Shown here: piece by piece, positions 53,035-55,274 of the stretch
How positions within the stretch are numbered: position 1 is the first letter of the stretch
Layout: each line of letters begins with the position of its first letter
Assembly: GCA_031255775.1 (NCBI GenBank)
Contig: JAIRRW010000015.1
Location: 1 to 55,274, forward strand
Reading direction: 5' to 3'
DNA from: Clostridiales bacterium
Lineage (GTDB): Bacteria; Bacillota; Clostridia; Christensenellales; Pumilibacteraceae
DNA: 55,274 nucleotides
Program-made: the position numbers and the translations under genes
Notes under the pieces: generated by a model
Seen by the model: the letters and a program-made list of their open reading frames with translations, nothing else
Databases searched by the model: none
What the model was told of the DNA's origin: nothing

Positions 53035-54522
53035 CTATAATTTGATCTCGCCCGTTGCGACGTTTTGGACAAAGGCGCGGTCGTGCTCGACAAACACCAT
53101 GGCGGCGCCGCTGTTTTTTAAGAGCGTTTCGATCTGGATACGGGCGTAGATGTCCATATAGTTTAACAGCTCGTCAAAGATGTACATATGCGCGGATACG
53201 GACAGGGCGGCGGCCAAGAGAACCTTTTTTTTCTGCCCGGCCGAATACGTCTGCAATTCCTTGTCAAACTGCTCGCGCCCCAGGCCGGTCTTGATCAAAA
53301 CGGTGCGAAACAGCGTGACGTTGAGGTCGGGACGCGCCGCCTCAAAGTCCCCGATCGTCCCGGTCAGGCGCGCGCCGTCCTGCGGCACATAGGCGATTTT
53401 TAGGGTTTTTGGCTTATAGACGACCCCCTCGTCCGGCGTCAGCTCGCCCAAAATCAGCCTTAGGAGCGTGCTTTTTCCCGAGCCGTTGGCGCCGGTCACC
53501 GCCAGCCGATCGCCCGCCCGAACCTCAAACGACAGGCCGGACAAGAGCGGCGCGCCCCCGTAGGAGAAGCCCACCCGTAAAAAGGACACCAGCCTATCGG
53601 TGTAAAAGGCGTCGGGGTTGAGCTTTAGACTCTCGCTTTTTTCGACGTTTTTTAACAGGCCAGCCTTTTCCTCGATCTTGTGCTCGTACCGACGTTCGAT
53701 GACCTTACTGCGCTTCATCATCTTGGCCGCCATACGGCCGACGTGCCCGCGGTCGGGTCGGACGTTGCCGTCAAAGACGCCCGTCTTGCTCGCCTCCACC
53801 CTGTCCGACCATTGCGCGGTCTGCGCCGCCGCCCTTTTCAGCTTGCCGATCTCCTTGGCCAGCCGGGCATTTTCCTCCCGCTCGTAGGCGTCGCGGCGTT
53901 CCTTGTTGAGCAGATAGGAGGAAATGCTCCCCTTTTCGATCTCGATGCTTTGCCGATTGACCGAAAGCGTATGATCGGTGCAGCCGTCCAGCAGGGCGCG
54001 ATCGTGCGACACCAAAATAAAGCCCTTTTTTTTGTCGAGGTAGGCCGCCACGGCCGCGCGCCCCGCCGCGTCGAGGTGATTGGTCGGCTCGTCGATCAGC
54101 AAAAACCGATCCTCGCCCGAAAACAGCAGGCAGAGCATCAGCTTTGTCCGCTCGCCCCCCGAGAGGACCCGGTACGGCCTGTCCGCCGTATCGCCGGAGA
54201 GCCCGAGCAGCCCCATTTCCCGATACAGCCGCCACAGCTCAACGTCGGGCGCAAGCGTCTCCGCCAGCGCGAAAAAGGGCAATTCCTCCTCCGGGTCGAC
54301 CGGGTACGGAAAATACCCGAAGCGTACCGGCGCGTCAACGCTGCCCGCGTATCCGGCCAGCTCCCCCGTCAAAATCTTTAAAAACGTCGTTTTGCCGCGT
54401 CCGTTGCGGCCGGTAAACCCCAGCTTCCAGTCGGTGTCGAGCGTAAAGGACACGTCCCGGAATATATCGTCAAAATGCCTGTCGTACGAAAAAGTCAGGT
54501 TGGATACCCGTATTTGAGCCAT
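53035..54522 (-). CDS. ABC-F ATPase, Lsa/Vga-type ribosome protection candidate
   Basis: 495 residues from the ATG at 54522 (GGAGGTTTTT upstream). Two nucleotide-binding domains joined by a charged helical linker, no membrane domain: ABC-F. First domain: GRNGRGKT, LSGGERTK, LIDEPTNHLD. Second: GANGSGKST, YSAGQKKK signature, IFDELLNYMD. The YSxGQKKK/..DE-LN-xD pattern and length match Lsa-type antibiotic resistance ABC-F proteins rather than EttA/Uup. Would rescue ribosomes from lincosamide, streptogramin or pleuromutilin-type drugs; untested. Confidence 0.82.
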   Translation of the reverse strand: MAQIRVSNLTFSYDRHFDDIFRDVSFTLDTDWKLGFTGRNGRGKTTFLKILTGELAGYAGSVDAPVRFGYFPYPVDPEEELPFFALAETLAPDVELWRLYREMGLLGLSGDTADRPYRVLSGGERTKLMLCLLFSGEDRFLLIDEPTNHLDAAGRAAVAAYLDKKKGFILVSHDRALLDGCTDHTLSVNRQSIEIEKGSISSYLLNKERRDAYEREENARLAKEIGKLKRAAAQTAQWSDRVEASKTGVFDGNVRPDRGHVGRMAAKMMKRSKVIERRYEHKIEEKAGLLKNVEKSESLKLNPDAFYTDRLVSFLRVGFSYGGAPLLSGLSFEVRAGDRLAVTGANGSGKSTLLRLILGELTPDEGVVYKPKTLKIAYVPQDGARLTGTIGDFEAARPDLNVTLFRTVLIKTGLGREQFDKELQTYSAGQKKKVLLAAALSVSAHMYIFDELLNYMDIYARIQIETLLKNSGAAMVFVEHDRAFVQNVATGEIKL

Positions 54523-54551
54523 AAAAACCTCCAAAAATGCTAACATGTTTC

Positions 54552-54639
54552 GCGCTACCGCTTTCGATAAAATGCCGTTACACTTGCATTTTATCGAGGG
54601 ATACGGTGTCCGCAAACAAAAAATGTCATTTTTGTTTGC
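54552..54639 (+). repeat. Two-hairpin repeat, family A, copy 7
   Basis: Prefix GCGCTACCGCTT; hairpin 1 TCGATAAAATGC, loop CGTTACACTT, GCATTTTATCGA; GGGATACGG; hairpin 2 perfect 11-bp GCAAACAAAAA/TTTTTGTTTGC around loop ATGTCA, then a T-rich stretch. The first 55 bases are identical to copy 2 on the opposite strand. Confidence 0.9.
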
Positions 54640-54689
54640 TCCCTTTTTTTATTAAAGCCCATAACAAAAGCAGAATAAAAAAATCGGGA

Positions 54690-54785
54690 GCGACCGAAAA
54701 CGACGCTTTTCGGGAGCGGACATCAAATCTAAGTTCGGCGAAATGCCGCTTGCGGCATTTGCGCTTGGCCGCAACGCATCAGCGA
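54690..54785 (-). repeat. Two-hairpin repeat, family A, partial copy 8
   Basis: Minus orientation, facing copy 7. CCGAAAA/TTTTCGG around a CGACGC loop stands for hairpin 2; AAATGCCGCTTGCGGCATTT (54739-54758) is a palindrome also found in copy 4, and the flank TTGGCCG-AACGC continues the similarity. Confidence 0.65.
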
Positions 54786-54788
54786 AAT

Positions 54789-54830
54789 AGCCGCGGACAG
54801 GAAAGCTCTTCGCTTTTTCTGCCCGCGGCT
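54789..54830. other. Strong GC-rich hairpin in the ABC-F upstream region
   Basis: AGCCGCGG...CAG...AAAGC pairs with GCTTT...CTG...CCGCGGCT across a TCTTC loop. No clear T-run on the minus strand, so an attenuator role for ABC-F is possible but not shown. The 605-nt gap 54523-55127 holds the repeat copies 7 and 8, this hairpin, the short leader peptide and the promoter; the ORF at 54779-54964 has no supporting signals. Confidence 0.6.
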
Positions 54831-55005
54831 AAACAAAGGAGGTTAGAAAAACTATCTTTGATAAACGCTGGGAGGGAAAGTAAGATAAAATTCCTGGCCG
54901 GCGGTGCCCTGCAACAATCTGTCTGCACATTGTCCGGCTCAAGGATACGTTCCTTAACAAGCATATCGGACAGCGATTGCGCAAATTAGCGGTGCCGTTT
55001 GTCTG

Positions 55006-55026
55006 CTACCAAGAAATTCTCTTCAT
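55006..55026 (-). CDS. Possible leader peptide MKRISW
   Basis: A six-codon ORF whose ATG at 55026 has AAAGGGAGAAAAG directly before it and lies just downstream of a near-consensus promoter. Short translated leaders control several ABC-F and erm resistance genes by drug-dependent ribosome stalling. The distance to the ABC-F ATG (about 480 nt) is long. Confidence 0.35.
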   Translation of the reverse strand: MKRISW

Positions 55027-55061
55027 CTTTTCTCCCTTTGGATTACGCTTACCGTACCTAC

Positions 55062-55090
55062 AGTATAACCTACGTCAACCCATTTGTCAA
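55062..55090 (-). promoter_or_regulatory. Near-consensus promoter upstream of ABC-F
   Basis: Minus strand: TTGACA (55085-55090), 17-nt spacer, TATACT (55062-55067). Confidence 0.8.
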
Positions 55091-55127
55091 TACCCATTTT
55101 AAGAAAATTTTTTATTAAGAAATTTTT

Positions 55128-55274
55128 TTATTTTTTGTCGCATTTCCAGCTTTTCTCATCAAAATAATCGTCTTTATTTTTATAAGGATTTTTTTTTAAA
55201 TTCAGCCTAAGATCAGGATATCGTTTCTTACATTCTGCTGAATATATCCAGCCAACTCTCTTTGCTGTGGAAAC
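55128..55274 (-). CDS. 3' end of an unknown gene, cut by the window edge
   Basis: Open on the minus strand from the right edge to a TAA at 55128; 48 residues visible, ending YFDEKSWKCDKK. Lys/Tyr/Asn-rich, A+T-rich codons unlike the rest of the window, suggesting foreign origin. No family recognised. It ends about 40 nt before the ABC-F promoter. Confidence 0.6.
   Translation of the reverse strand, partial: VSTAKRVGWIYSAECKKRYPDLRLNLKKNPYKNKDDYFDEKSWKCDKK

Noticed and set aside
54779-54964. 61-codon minus-strand ORF
   Set aside because: No ribosome binding site or family; it covers the structured leader and hairpin upstream of ABC-F.

Overview
The window reads as chromosomal DNA of a GC-rich anaerobic member of the Bacillota (Clostridia-like). 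Support for this: consensus sigma-A promoters with strong AGGAGG-type ribosome binding sites, a type III glutamine synthetase, class 1B dihydroorotate dehydrogenase (pyrD plus pyrK), the ecfA1-ecfA2-ecfT-truA block, a Soj-type ParA, and groESL preceded by HrcA/CIRCE-like operators. I cannot name a genus. No rRNA, tRNA or CRISPR array is visible.

Layout. 1-6967: 3' part of a giant surface protein (beta-helix, then repeated InlB-B/Ig-like/FN3-like modules and a C-terminal anchor). 7073-11536: operon for a heterodimeric ABC exporter plus a zinc-ribbon membrane protein, with a structured attenuator-like leader. 11576-13785: intracellular subtilisin with a coupled small protein, then a repeat-rich unknown protein. 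13945-22092: a probable nine-gene minus-strand operon (dCMP deaminase, ApbE, NusG-II, Gx transporter, aminotransferase, TyrS, YigZ, MetY, PucR-type regulator); ApbE/NusG-II/Gx resembles the eetA-eetB-flavinylation part of extracellular electron transfer loci. 22170-24264: groES-groEL. 24392-26587: glutamine synthetase III behind an attenuator-like leader. 26847-28118: rpsF-ssb-rpsR. 28198-31144: an unusual dehydrogenase, then an A+T-richer accessory module (Fic-fold protein, 66-residue protein, HipA-like kinase). 31232-34523: truA and the ECF transporter core. 34576-36322: parA and a phosphoesterase. 37375-39430: AAA ATPase plus DUF4435/TOPRIM pair resembling the PARIS anti-phage system. 39486-43045: TRIC-type channel, glmS, an unknown protein. 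43183-52977: complete UMP operon pyrB-C-K-D-F-E-carA-carB behind an intrinsic attenuator. 53035-55090: an ABC-F ribosome-protection-like ATPase with a long upstream leader. 55128-55274: end of a truncated low-GC gene.

The most unexpected non-coding content is two families of dispersed palindromic elements. One is a two-hairpin element (conserved prefix, hairpin with a 10-base loop, GAGGGATACGG, then a hairpin with a conserved GTC-type hexaloop) whose stem sequences change between copies while pairing is kept. The other is a long whole-element palindrome with TAGGTCGTGTTT-like ends and a GTAGC-GCTAC centre, present as two full-length copies and several solo ends. Both sit between genes, mainly at convergent gene ends or beside accessory genes.

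The best candidates for something new are the PARIS-like pair, the Fic/HipA-like module with a substituted Fic catalytic histidine, and the covarying repeat family. All functional calls are by eye from motifs; none was checked against a database.
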